Part shown: piece by piece, positions 9,697 through 17,864 of the stretch | Layout: each line of letters begins with the position of its first letter | Numbering within the stretch: the stretch's first letter is position 1 | From: Pseudomonadota bacterium | Lineage (GTDB): Bacteria > Pseudomonadota > Alphaproteobacteria > Rhizobiales > Xanthobacteraceae | Direction: 5' to 3' | Length of the DNA stretch: 64,000 bases | NCBI GenBank assembly: GCA_023422775.1 | Contig: JAFAGM010000063.1 | Location: 31,384-95,383, forward strand | Program-made: the position numbers and the translations under genes | Notes under the pieces: model-generated | Told to the model about the DNA's origin: nothing | The model's database searches: none | Seen by the model: the letters and a program-made list of their open reading frames with translations, nothing else

Positions 9697-10374
9697 TTGC
9701 GCATTTTCCGAATTTTGCTGCTGTTCCTGCTGGTGGTGCTGTTGCTGCCCTATCTGGTGACGCCGTTTTACCGCACCGGCCATCCGGTCTCGACGCTGAT
9801 GGCCTGGCGCTGGCTCAAGGGCGCGCCGGTGTCGCGGCAATGGATCGATTTCAAGGCGATTTCGCCTTACCTGCCGCGCTCGGTGGTGGGATCCGAGGAC
9901 GCCAAATTCTGCAGCCATCATGGGATCGATTGGAACGCGCTGCAGGATGCGATCGAAGATGCCGAGGACGGCGAGGCGCAGCGTGGCGGTTCGACCATTA
10001 CCCAGCAGGTGGCCAAGAACCTGTTCCTGTGGCCGGGCCGCAGCGTGATCCGCAAGGGCCTGGAACTGCCGCTGGCGATGTGGATCGATCTGGTGCTGCC
10101 CAAGCAGCGGATCCTTGAAATCTACCTCAACATCGCCGAACTTGGCCCATCCGGGCAGTTCGGGGCCGAGGCCGGGTCGATGTACGCGTTCGGCCGTTCG
10201 GCAGCGACGCTTTCGGCGCGCGAGGCCGCCTTGCTGGCGGCAATCCTGCCCAATCCCGTCAGGCGCAGCGCCCGCAATCCAGGCCCCGGCGTGCGGAGAT
10301 TGGCCGGGACCTACATGGCGCGGGCCAATGCCGCGGCCCTGCAGCGGTGCTGGAACGAGAATCGTGCCTTTTGA
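9697..10374 (+). CDS. mtgA: monofunctional biosynthetic peptidoglycan transglycosylase
   Basis: 225 residues with one N-terminal membrane anchor (residues 3-22) and a GT51 domain. The catalytic glutamate is Glu67 in the motif EDAKFCSHHGID; the second signature GGSTITQQVAKNLF follows. It polymerises lipid II into glycan strands at the periplasmic face of the inner membrane. No penicillin-binding domain follows, so it is the monofunctional type. The TTG at 9697 is the only usable start: an in-frame TGA at 9679-9681 closes the frame just upstream. No clear Shine-Dalgarno is seen, so initiation is probably weak. Confidence 0.93.
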   Translation: MRIFRILLLFLLVVLLLPYLVTPFYRTGHPVSTLMAWRWLKGAPVSRQWIDFKAISPYLPRSVVGSEDAKFCSHHGIDWNALQDAIEDAEDGEAQRGGSTITQQVAKNLFLWPGRSVIRKGLELPLAMWIDLVLPKQRILEIYLNIAELGPSGQFGAEAGSMYAFGRSAATLSAREAALLAAILPNPVRRSARNPGPGVRRLAGTYMARANAAALQRCWNENRAF

Positions 10375-10527
10375 GCCAATTTTCGGCCAATTTAACCGCA
10401 TGCCGGCCTAGCTTTACGCCATGCCATCCTCTATAAGCGCGGCCTTATCGGCATCGCAGCCCACGCGCCTTGCGCGGGGCCGTCCGGCTTCGGAGGATGC
10501 CTCAGACAACACCCCTAGAGGACCGTT

Positions 10528-10713
10528 ATGGCCGTTCCCAGAAGAAAAACATCGCCCTCGCGGCGTGGCATGCGCCGCTCGGCGGACGCACTGAAGAAGC
10601 CGACCTATGCCGAGGACAAGGATTCCGGCGAACTCCGCCGCCCGCACCACCTCGATCTGAAAACCGGCATGTACAAGGGCCGCCAGGTTCTCAAGGCGAA
10701 GAAGGAATCCTGA
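10528..10713 (+). CDS. rpmF: 50S ribosomal protein L32
   Basis: A 61-residue basic protein beginning MAVPRRKTSPSRRGMRRSAD, the classic L32 opening that contacts 23S rRNA in the large subunit. It is the usual alphaproteobacterial length and lacks the zinc-binding cysteines, as normal for this group. AGAGGA lies about 6 nt before the ATG. It is a single gene between mtgA and a membrane protein gene; the common fabrication with plsX is not present here. Confidence 0.97.
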   Translation: MAVPRRKTSPSRRGMRRSADALKKPTYAEDKDSGELRRPHHLDLKTGMYKGRQVLKAKKES

Positions 10714-10727
10714 CCGGACACGGGACC

Positions 10728-10750
10728 AGGCGCCGCAGTGAGCGGCGTCT
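10728..10750 (+). terminator. hairpin after rpmF, possible terminator
   Basis: AGGCGCCGC and GCGGCGTCT form a 9-bp stem (one G-U pair) with loop AGTGA, 15 nt after the rpmF stop. There is no T-run after it, so it may only protect the transcript end or act with Rho. Confidence 0.35.
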
Positions 10751-10847
10751 GCCCGAATTTGGCCAACGAGTGGGCCAACGGTTCCCGCGGTGAAACAGTG
10801 TGATTCGCCCCGGAACGTTCCGGTTTTCCTAGCAAGGCGCGATACCC

Positions 10848-11558
10848 ATGGTCGGTTTTCCGCTGCTCCTGATTCCGCTCGCGATCTACAACATCATTGT
10901 CTTTCTGATGCCCGGCGTTTCGTTCACCGATCCGCTGGTGAAGCTGACGTTGGTCTCCGGCGCGGAATGGACGGTGACGCTGAGCGACGTGCTGCTGACG
11001 CTCGGTATCCTGCTGCTGCTCGCCGAAGTCATCAAAGGCGCGCGGCCCGGCGCAAAGTACCTCACCGACCATCTGCTCTCGCTGATCGTGTTCGGTGCGG
11101 CCGCGGCGGAATTCGTGATGTGGCCGAAGTTCGGCACCTCGACATTCTTCCTGCTGACGGCGCTGGCGCTGGTGGACTTCCTGTCCGGCCTCGCCTTGCG
11201 CACCCGGCGCAAAGCTGTGGCGGCGGCGGCGCCTGCGCCGTCGAGAAAGGGTGCGGCAAAAGTCGAGGAGCCGGCGCCCGAACCCCGGCCACCGACGCCT
11301 GAGCCTGCCGCGCCGCCTGCGGCCGTGGTTCCTCCGGCAGCTTCGGTCGCCGAATCCGTGTTGCTGGATCCCCCTGAACCGAAGCCGGTGCAACCCGCAC
11401 CGAAGCCGGTGCCCCCCGACAGCTGGCCCGATGTGGCCGCGGCGAAGATCCCCTCGGCGGAGACGCCGTCGCCGGAAGTCCCGTCGCCGGGAATACAGCC
11501 GGGCAGCGGTTCGCTGCCCCCTGACAAGCCGGATACGCCGCCGCGTCAGGCTGACTAG
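10848..11558 (+). CDS. hypothetical membrane protein with Pro/Ala-rich tail
   Basis: 236 residues in two halves. Residues 1-125 hold four hydrophobic segments (LLLIPLAIYNIIVFLM, LSDVLLTLGILLLLAEVI, HLLSLIVFGAAAAEFVMW, FFLLTALALVDFLSGLAL). Residues 126-236 are a low-complexity tail rich in Pro, Ala, Glu and Ser with PEPKPVQPAPKPVPP-like stretches, expected to be extended and on one side of the membrane. I do not recognise a named family for the tail; the first half resembles small membrane proteins of rhizobia. It ends convergently with the next gene, overlapping by 4 bases. Confidence 0.7.
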   Translation: MVGFPLLLIPLAIYNIIVFLMPGVSFTDPLVKLTLVSGAEWTVTLSDVLLTLGILLLLAEVIKGARPGAKYLTDHLLSLIVFGAAAAEFVMWPKFGTSTFFLLTALALVDFLSGLALRTRRKAVAAAAPAPSRKGAAKVEEPAPEPRPPTPEPAAPPAAVVPPAASVAESVLLDPPEPKPVQPAPKPVPPDSWPDVAAAKIPSAETPSPEVPSPGIQPGSGSLPPDKPDTPPRQAD

Positions 11559-11842
11559 ATCGTCTGCCGGGTTCGGAAGCCGCTGCGGTAGCGGGCGGTC
11601 TGGCTGGCGCCGTAGGCGGTCTGCGCGTCCGCCAGCGACGCCTGCCGCGGGTTGCGGCTCTGCGGGATCTCGTCGGCGGCGGCAATCAATTGCGCGAGGA
11701 AGCTCGGATCGGGCCGCGGCGTGGCCTGCCTCGGCGCCCATTGCACCGACTGGGCGACGGGCACGAGCGCCATGCCGGGCGGTTGGTCTGCGTCGACGAA
11801 CTCGCCATCCAGAATCTCTTCCGATCGATCGATATCCAGCAT
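11555..11842 (-). CDS. small hypothetical protein
   Basis: About 95 residues from the ATG at 11842 (MLDIDRSEEILDGEFVDADQ); an ATG at 11893 would add 17 residues. No membrane segment or known motif is seen. The middle has WAPRQATPRPDPSFLAQLIAAADEIPQSRNPR and the end is Arg/Gln-rich, so it is probably a small soluble protein with flexible ends. It is convergent with the Pro-rich membrane protein, overlapping it by 4 bases, and divergent from the EAL-domain gene. Function unknown. Confidence 0.6.
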   Translation of the reverse strand: MLDIDRSEEILDGEFVDADQPPGMALVPVAQSVQWAPRQATPRPDPSFLAQLIAAADEIPQSRNPRQASLADAQTAYGASQTARYRSGFRTRQTI

Positions 11843-12074
11843 CGCACACCGTAACCGGCTAAAACTGTCACGTTTTGGGACGTTACGCCCCACTGCGATC
11901 TGATCCTCGCAAGGCCTATGCCGTTCCCCGCCGTTTCGTTCCCGGCAGGTCTGGGAAGCCCTTCAAACGTGGTTTCCGGATTATTTATGAACTTTGCCTA
12001 GCCTGCGATTCGAAAGAGCCACTATCCTCAGGCTATTGGGAATCACCCGGTGGTGTCCCGAATCGAGGCAACCG

Positions 12075-13766
12075 ATGCCCGCTGTCCCGCAAGCCGCCAG
12101 CATTCTCGCCTCGCTCGGGCAGGCCGCTTTCGTCTGGGACGTGGCAGCCGACAGCATCGCCTGGAGCGACAATGTTGGCTCGGTCTTCACCGATATTCCG
12201 CTGGAAACGCTGGCAAGCGCGTCGGAATTTGCCAGACTGATCGAGCCTGCGCGCTCGATCCGGTCGGATGCGCTCGGGCAGTCGCCGCCGGCGCACAGCG
12301 GCGAGGGGGTTACCTACCGGATCGAATACGGCGTACGAACCTCGACTTCCGCGCCCGTGGTCTGGATCGAGGAAACCGGCTGCTGGTTCGCGGGGCCCGA
12401 CGGCAAGCCGGCGCAGGCCCACGGCGTCGTCCGCGTCAACAATGAGCGCCACGCCCGCGACGAACAACTGATGCGGCTGTCGCGGCACGATCCGCTCACC
12501 GGTGAACTCAACCGGACTCACCTGGTCGCAGCGCTGGCGGAAACCATCGAGGAAGCCGCGCGATCCCGCTCGTCATGCGCGTTCATGCTGATCGGCATCG
12601 ATCATCTGGCGCGCATCAACGACGCGTTCGGCTTCGACGTCGCGGACGCCGTGATCGCCGAAATCGGAAAACGCGTCCGTGTCCGGCTGCGCGCCGGCGA
12701 TGTGCTGGGACGGTTTTCCGGCAACAAGTTCGGCCTGATCCTGCGCAACTGCACCGTCGACGACACCAACGTCGCGGCCGAGCGGTTCCTGGCCGGCATT
12801 CGCGACGAAGTCGTTCCCACCAAATCCGGACCCGTGTCGGTGACGGCATCGATCGGCGCGATCAGCATACCGCGCTATGCCCGCAACGCCGACGAGGCCG
12901 TCAACCGAGCGCAGGAAACGCTCGACGCCGCAAAGCGCCGCCGCGCCGGATCGTTCTCGCTGTGGCGTCCCAATGTCGAACGCGATGCCCAGCGCCGCGT
13001 CAACATCCGCGTCACCGACGAGATCGTCACGGCGCTGAACGAGCGCCGCATCGTCACGGCGTTCGAGCCCGTTGTCGATGCTCACTCGCGGCAGCCGGCA
13101 TTCTACGAATGCCTGGTGCGGATGGAGCAGGCGGACGGCCGCGCGCTGCTGGCGCCGGATATCGTTCCCGTCGCCGAACGGCTGGGCCTGATCCGGCTGG
13201 TCGATCACCGTGTGCTCGAACTCGCAGTCGCCGAACTCGCCGCCTCGCCGAACGTGCGGCTCAGCCTCAACATCTCGCCCGCCACCACGATGGACCCGGA
13301 TTGGTGGACTTCGATCGAATCGCTGATGCAGGCGCATCCCGGTGCCGGCGAGCGGTTGATCGTCGAAATCACGGAAACGGTCGCGATCCGCGATATCGAC
13401 GACATCAGGGGCTTCATCACGCGGTTGAAGAATTTCGGCAGCCAGATCGCGATCGACGATTTCGGCGCCGGCTACACCTCGTTCCGCAACCTGCGCAAGC
13501 TCGGCGTGGATATCGTGAAGATCGACGGCGCCTTCGTGCAGAACATCGCGCGCTCGGCGGATGACCGCGCCTTCGTGCAGACGCTGATCGACCTGGCGCG
13601 GCGGCTGCAGATCAGGACGGTCGCCGAATGGGTGCAGGACGAGGAAGCCGCCGCGATGCTGCGCGAGTGGGGCTGCGACTACATCCAGGGCCGGTTGATC
13701 GGACTGGCCTCGCCGCAGCGGCCGTGGAGCACGGCGGCCGCTGCCGCGCTGCCTGTGGCCGGTTGA
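12075..13766 (+). CDS. cyclic-di-GMP phosphodiesterase-type protein: PAS-like + degenerate GGDEF + EAL
   Basis: 563 residues from the ATG at 12075, chosen for its GAGG site 6 nt upstream. A PAS-like sensor region occupies about residues 1-120. The GGDEF domain has SGNKF at 215-219 in place of GGDEF, so cyclase activity is unlikely. The EAL domain keeps the catalytic pattern: Glu345 in ECL, NIS, the EITET glutamate, Asp461-Asp462 (DDFGAG), KIDG and a final QG. It therefore probably hydrolyses cyclic di-GMP, with the dead GGDEF perhaps binding GTP as an activator. No membrane segment is seen, so it should be cytoplasmic. Confidence 0.85.
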   Translation: MPAVPQAASILASLGQAAFVWDVAADSIAWSDNVGSVFTDIPLETLASASEFARLIEPARSIRSDALGQSPPAHSGEGVTYRIEYGVRTSTSAPVVWIEETGCWFAGPDGKPAQAHGVVRVNNERHARDEQLMRLSRHDPLTGELNRTHLVAALAETIEEAARSRSSCAFMLIGIDHLARINDAFGFDVADAVIAEIGKRVRVRLRAGDVLGRFSGNKFGLILRNCTVDDTNVAAERFLAGIRDEVVPTKSGPVSVTASIGAISIPRYARNADEAVNRAQETLDAAKRRRAGSFSLWRPNVERDAQRRVNIRVTDEIVTALNERRIVTAFEPVVDAHSRQPAFYECLVRMEQADGRALLAPDIVPVAERLGLIRLVDHRVLELAVAELAASPNVRLSLNISPATTMDPDWWTSIESLMQAHPGAGERLIVEITETVAIRDIDDIRGFITRLKNFGSQIAIDDFGAGYTSFRNLRKLGVDIVKIDGAFVQNIARSADDRAFVQTLIDLARRLQIRTVAEWVQDEEAAAMLREWGCDYIQGRLIGLASPQRPWSTAAAAALPVAG

Positions 13767-13794
13767 TCGGCTGGACGCGGCTCGATACGTGGGT

Positions 13795-14508
13795 TCAAGC
13801 CGGCATCTCACCGTCAGCCGATTCGAGCGCCTCGTTCTGCAGCCGGCCGTCGACCACGTGAATGCGGCGATGCATCTGCGCGGCGAGATTGAGGTCGTGG
13901 GTGACCGCGACCACGGTCTTGCCGTCCAGCGCTACCAGGTCGCGCAGGATGCCGAAGACCTGCGCGGTCGAGATCGAATCGAGGCTCCCGGTCGGCTCAT
14001 CCGCCAGAATGACCGGGGGATCGTTGGCGAGCGCCCGGGCCACCGCGACCCGCTGGCGCTGACCGCCGGATAGCTGGTCCGGCATCTTGTGGCGATGGTC
14101 GCCCAATCCGAGCGATCCCAGCAATTCCTCGGCGCGCGCCTGGATCGCGCGCGGCGACAGGCGTCCGTGCGCGCGCATCGGCAGGGCGACATTCTCGGTG
14201 ATGGTGAATTCCGGAAGCAGGAAGTGGAACTGGAAGACGAAGCCGAGCCTGGCGAGCCGCACCGTCGCCCGTTCGTCTTCCGTCATCGCCGTCGTGGAAC
14301 GGCCGTCGATCAGGACGTCGCCGCTGGTCGGCAGGTCGAGCAGCCCCAGCAAATACAGCAGCGAGGACTTTCCCGAGCCGGACGGCCCGGTGATGGCAAT
14401 GAACTCCCGCGGCATGATCTTGAGGTCGATGTCGCGAACCAGCGTCACCGGCACGATGCCGCTCAGAATCTTTGTCACGCGCCGGGCTTCGATCAGCGGC
14501 GGCGTCAT
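13795..14508 (-). CDS. ABC transporter ATP-binding protein (LolD/MacB type)
   Basis: 237 residues with Walker A GPSGSGKSS, Q-loop region FQFHFLLPEFTITENV, signature LSGGQRQRVAVARAL and Walker B VILADEPTGSLDS. The long FQFHFLLPEFT Q-loop is typical of the LolD/MacB class that drives FtsX-like permeases. The ATG at 14508 overlaps the permease stop (ATGA), with AGGGG 6 nt before it, so it is translationally coupled. It is the last gene of the adaptor-permease-ATPase operon. Confidence 0.92.
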   Translation of the reverse strand: MTPPLIEARRVTKILSGIVPVTLVRDIDLKIMPREFIAITGPSGSGKSSLLYLLGLLDLPTSGDVLIDGRSTTAMTEDERATVRLARLGFVFQFHFLLPEFTITENVALPMRAHGRLSPRAIQARAEELLGSLGLGDHRHKMPDQLSGGQRQRVAVARALANDPPVILADEPTGSLDSISTAQVFGILRDLVALDGKTVVAVTHDLNLAAQMHRRIHVVDGRLQNEALESADGEMPA

Positions 14509-15740
14509 GTTGCGCCCCTGATGATGTCTACGGGGTGGAGGCGTGCAGCCGCACGGGCAGGAAAATAGCCTGCCACCAGGCTCGACAGCAGCGCTACCGT
14601 CGTTGCGAGCAGATAATGCTTCGCCGAATAGATCACGGGCAGATGGTTGTAATCGGAAAACGGCGTCTTGAATTCCAGCGAGGCGAGGCCGCGGGTCAGG
14701 AGATAGCCGAAGATCCACCCGAGCGCCGCGCCAACGAACCCGACCAGCAGCGCCTCGAAGATGAAGATGGCCCGGATCGTGGGGTCGCGGAAGCCGAGCG
14801 ATTTCAGGATCGCAATGTCGCGCGTCTTCTCATGCGTGATGGTGGAAATGATGTTGTAGGTGCCGAAGCTCGCGACCAGCAGGATCGCGCCGACGATGGT
14901 GTACATCAGCACGTTCCGCACCGTGATGGCCGAGAGCAGGTCTTCCTGCGCTTCCTGCCAGGAGATCGATCGATAACCGGTCTGTTCGCCGATGCGCTCG
15001 CTGATCAGGCGCGCCGCCATCGGATCGCGCGTGCGGACCCGGATTTCGTTCACGATGCCGGTCTGCCGTTCGAGAATCTGCGCGGTTTTGAGCAGGACAT
15101 AGCCGGTCGTTTCGTCCGTCATCCGAAAGCCCGAATGGAACGTGCCCACCACGGTGGCGCTCAAGTTGATGCCCCCGGCGGAGGCCAGCGTGATGTTGGA
15201 ATTGACGCGCGCTCCGACCTTGGCCGCGAGCCGGTCGCCAAGCACGATGGCGTTGGATGCGCGGTAGAGCGATTGCAGCGATCCCTGCCGCATGTGGGCG
15301 GGCAGATTGGAGACCTCCACCTCGGTGCGGGGATCGATGCCGATGATCGAAACCGTGAGGTTGCGGCCGGCGAAGCGCAGCACCGCCTTCGACTGCACCG
15401 AAGGTGTCAGGGCGCCCGGCACCCAGGTCTGCAGCGAGGCGATCGTGGCCATCGGGTTCTTGATGCCCGGGCGGCGCACCTCCGGCGTCAGGCCGTGGAA
15501 TTCGGCAGCCGGATAGCGCATCTCGGCGGGCTGCTGGTTCGGCTCGCGCAATTCGTCCGTCACCGAGATATGCGGCAGTGCATTGACCAGGGTCTGGATG
15601 AAGTCGTCCTGCGAGCCCTCCATGATTGCCGCCATCATGATGGAGAAGCCGACGCCGGTCATGACGCCGGCGATCGCCACCAGGGTCTGGCGCGCGCGGT
15701 GGCGGACATGGGTCCAGGCAATGCTCAGGATCAGGTTCAC
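14505..15740 (-). CDS. ABC transporter permease, FtsX/MacB/LolC type
   Basis: 411 residues from the GTG at 15740, which overlaps the adaptor stop (GTGA) and has GGAG 11 nt upstream. Topology fits the type VII permease class: one N-terminal membrane segment (LVAIAGVMTGVGFSIMMAAI), a large periplasmic domain (about residues 45-280), then three C-terminal segments (YTIVGAILLVASFGTYNII, IFEALLVGFVGAALGWIFGYLL, YLLATTVALLSSLVAGY). With its neighbours it should export or extract a substrate across the inner membrane. A longer frame upstream lies inside the adaptor gene and is not used. Confidence 0.9.
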   Translation of the reverse strand: MNLILSIAWTHVRHRARQTLVAIAGVMTGVGFSIMMAAIMEGSQDDFIQTLVNALPHISVTDELREPNQQPAEMRYPAAEFHGLTPEVRRPGIKNPMATIASLQTWVPGALTPSVQSKAVLRFAGRNLTVSIIGIDPRTEVEVSNLPAHMRQGSLQSLYRASNAIVLGDRLAAKVGARVNSNITLASAGGINLSATVVGTFHSGFRMTDETTGYVLLKTAQILERQTGIVNEIRVRTRDPMAARLISERIGEQTGYRSISWQEAQEDLLSAITVRNVLMYTIVGAILLVASFGTYNIISTITHEKTRDIAILKSLGFRDPTIRAIFIFEALLVGFVGAALGWIFGYLLTRGLASLEFKTPFSDYNHLPVIYSAKHYLLATTVALLSSLVAGYFPARAAARLHPVDIIRGAT

Positions 15741-16816
15741 GGCGCTGGCGTCTCCAGGGGAGTGGCGCGGACCCGGAAACCGTTCTTGATGTTCGCGGTT
15801 GCCGGCGAGGCGACCCATTCGCCTTCGCTGGCGCCATGCAGGATTTCCACGAAGCCGGTGCCGCGGATGCCGATCTCGACCTTGCGCAGCCGCGCATGGT
15901 TGTCTTCGATGGCGAACAGGCTGTTGCGGACCACGGCGTTGGCCGGGACGAGAAGCACGTCGGGCTTTTCGCGGCTGATGATGTTGGCTTCGACGCTCAT
16001 GCCGACCCGCAGCGGCGTATCGTCGGGCAGGCTGATCCGGACGCGAAATGTCTTGGAGAGGGGATCGCCGGCCGGCGTGATCTGCTTGACCGTGCCCGGC
16101 AGGATTTGACCCGCGAACGCATCGGTGCGCAGCAGCGCATTCTGGCCGACCTTGACGCGGGGGATGTCCTCCTCGTTGACGTCGGCGACCACCCACAACG
16201 GCTTCTCCAGCCCGATGCGGTAGAGGATCGTGCCGGGCTCGACCATGTCCCCGACCTCACCGTCCTCCTTGAGGACGGTGCCGTCCATCGGCGACACCAG
16301 CTTGTAGTATTCGAGCCGCTGTGCCTGCGCCGCGATCTGCGCCCTGATGCGCGCCAGATCGGTCTCGGCCTTCTGGAATGCCTGCGAGCTTGCGACGCCG
16401 CGTGACAGCAATTGCGATTGACGGTCGAACTCGCGCTGCTGGAATTCTGCCAGCGCATGCAGGTCGTTCAGCGTCGCCAGCGCTTCCTTGTCGTCGAGAC
16501 GGGCGAGAACATCGCCGCGTTTGACCGCCTTGCCCTCGCACCGGCAACGCTCGATGATCCGGCCGCGCACCAGGGGTGTCGAGCGTGACCACGTCTCTGG
16601 CTCGATCGCGCCGGTTGCGTAGACGATTTCGGCGGCGGCGCCGCGCGTGACTCGCGCCACCGTGATCGCGGGCCCTCGCAGCAACCACCATGCGACGGCG
16701 ACGGCTGCAGCCACGATCAGGATCGCGACCGCAAGCTTCCATGAAAGCCGCCGGCGGCTTTCGGGAGGCAATCCGCCCGTGACCGGCGGCTCGATCGTCG
16801 CAACCTGCATGTCCAT
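15737..16816 (-). CDS. periplasmic adaptor (membrane fusion protein) of ABC exporter
   Basis: 359 residues with an N-terminal anchor (LAVAILIVAAAVAVAWWLL), lipoyl halves (GRIIERCRCEGKAVKRGDVLARLDD and VSPMDGTVLKEDGEVGDMV), a helical hairpin between them and a beta-barrel domain. This is the MacA/HlyD-like adaptor that links an inner-membrane ABC permease to an outer-membrane factor or envelope lipid path. First gene of a three-gene operon with 4-base overlaps. No outer-membrane channel gene follows. A second ATG at 16810 is equally possible as start. Confidence 0.9.
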   Translation of the reverse strand: MDMQVATIEPPVTGGLPPESRRRLSWKLAVAILIVAAAVAVAWWLLRGPAITVARVTRGAAAEIVYATGAIEPETWSRSTPLVRGRIIERCRCEGKAVKRGDVLARLDDKEALATLNDLHALAEFQQREFDRQSQLLSRGVASSQAFQKAETDLARIRAQIAAQAQRLEYYKLVSPMDGTVLKEDGEVGDMVEPGTILYRIGLEKPLWVVADVNEEDIPRVKVGQNALLRTDAFAGQILPGTVKQITPAGDPLSKTFRVRISLPDDTPLRVGMSVEANIISREKPDVLLVPANAVVRNSLFAIEDNHARLRKVEIGIRGTGFVEILHGASEGEWVASPATANIKNGFRVRATPLETPAP

Positions 16817-16871
16817 GCGGACAGTGTGGCTGCGACGGGCGCTTTAGCGATTGATGCAGGTCAACCGGGAA

Positions 16872-16905
16872 GCAAAAGAAAATCGCGAGCACATGGCCCG
16901 CGATT
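16872..16905 (-). terminator. intrinsic terminator of phaR
   Basis: On the minus strand AATCGCGGGC and GCTCGCGATT form a 10-bp stem (one G-U pair) with loop CATGT, followed by TTTTCTTTTG. It lies 65 nt after the phaR stop and upstream of the adaptor gene, so it should separate the two transcripts. Confidence 0.8.
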
Positions 16906-16969
16906 CCAAGATCTCCAGCGCTGAATCGGGGAAAGACGGGACCGTCGGCGCCGGCGCGCCGGCCGACCG

Positions 16970-17560
16970 CTACTCTTCCTTCTTCGGCTCTTTCGACATG
17001 CGCTCGAGACGATCCTGCATGTCCTTCATCTGCCGGCGCAGGTCGTCGATGTTGTCATCGGCCGCCGGCTCCGGCGCCTTCTCCGGCTCGCTCGATTCGC
17101 CGCGCGGCGGCGCGAACGGCTTGAACATCGAGAAGGTCTGCTGGAACAATTCCATGTTGCGGCGGACGTGCTCTTCAAGCGGCGCGAACGGCGTTCCGCT
17201 GAACGTGTTGGTGAGCTGCTTGCGGAATTTTTCCTGCTCGCGCGTCAGCGTGTCGATCGACTGCTCCAGATATTTCGGCACCACCATCTGCATGCTGTCG
17301 CCGTAGAAGCGGATCAACTGGCGCAGGAAAGTGGTCGGCAGCAGATTCTGTCCGGCCTTGTTCTCCTGCTCGAAGATGATCTGCGCCAGCACCGAACGGG
17401 TGATGTCGTCGCCGGTCTTGGCGTCGTAGACGAGGAAATCCTCGCCGTCCTTCACCATCGCCGCGAGATCCTCGAGCGTCACATAGGTGCTGGTCCCGGT
17501 ATTATAGAGCCGCCGGTTGGCGTACTTCTTGATGGTCGTAGGTTGATCTGACTTTGCCAT
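16970..17560 (-). CDS. phaR: polyhydroxyalkanoate synthesis repressor PhaR
   Basis: 196 codons including stop (195 residues) from the ATG at 17560. The N-terminal PHB accumulation regulator DNA-binding domain (KKYANRRLYNTGTSTYVTLEDL, residues 11-32) is followed by the second PHB_acc region (LLPTTFLRQLIRFYGDSMQ) and a charged C-terminal helix. Family members bind both DNA and nascent PHB granules, releasing phasin genes when polymer forms. It sits divergent from phaA-phaB, as in relatives. The upstream in-frame ATG at 17650 would add an unconserved hydrophobic leader. Confidence 0.95.
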   Translation of the reverse strand: MAKSDQPTTIKKYANRRLYNTGTSTYVTLEDLAAMVKDGEDFLVYDAKTGDDITRSVLAQIIFEQENKAGQNLLPTTFLRQLIRFYGDSMQMVVPKYLEQSIDTLTREQEKFRKQLTNTFSGTPFAPLEEHVRRNMELFQQTFSMFKPFAPPRGESSEPEKAPEPAADDNIDDLRRQMKDMQDRLERMSKEPKKEE

Positions 17561-17864
17561 GGGCTCACACAATACACCGAGAGCGGGGAACCCGACGGCA
17601 TCGCCGGCGGGCAGACGAGCAACGCAACGCAACAAAGTAAGCATTTTCAACCCGGTTCGGCTACCGTTTTGTGCGGCACGGTTAATTCCAAGGCATGGAC
17701 GCTGCTATGGAAACCCCCGCGGAGATCAAAATGAATGCGCTGCGGCAGGATTTTGGGCGCTGGCCGATTGACATGGGTCAATGGGGTTAACAGGATAAGG
17801 TGAGAGACAGGCTTGCCGTCCGGCCGCCCGCCGTCAAAAGAAACCTCAACCTCAGGAGATGTCC
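17561..17864. promoter_or_regulatory. divergent phaR / phaA control region
   Basis: A 304-bp non-coding stretch between divergent genes. TTGACA at 17768-17773 is a good -35 element for phaA, but no clear -10 is seen 16-18 bases on. The dyad TGAC-ATGG-GTCA (17769-17780) overlaps it, and CTGC-G-GCAG (17740-17748) lies just upstream; either could be a regulator site. AGGAG at 17854-17858 fits the ATG at 17865. Confidence 0.4.

Noticed and set aside
15741..16196. N-terminal extension of the FtsX-like permease
   Set aside because: It reads out of frame through the adaptor gene; the GTG at 15740 overlaps the adaptor stop and begins a normal permease.
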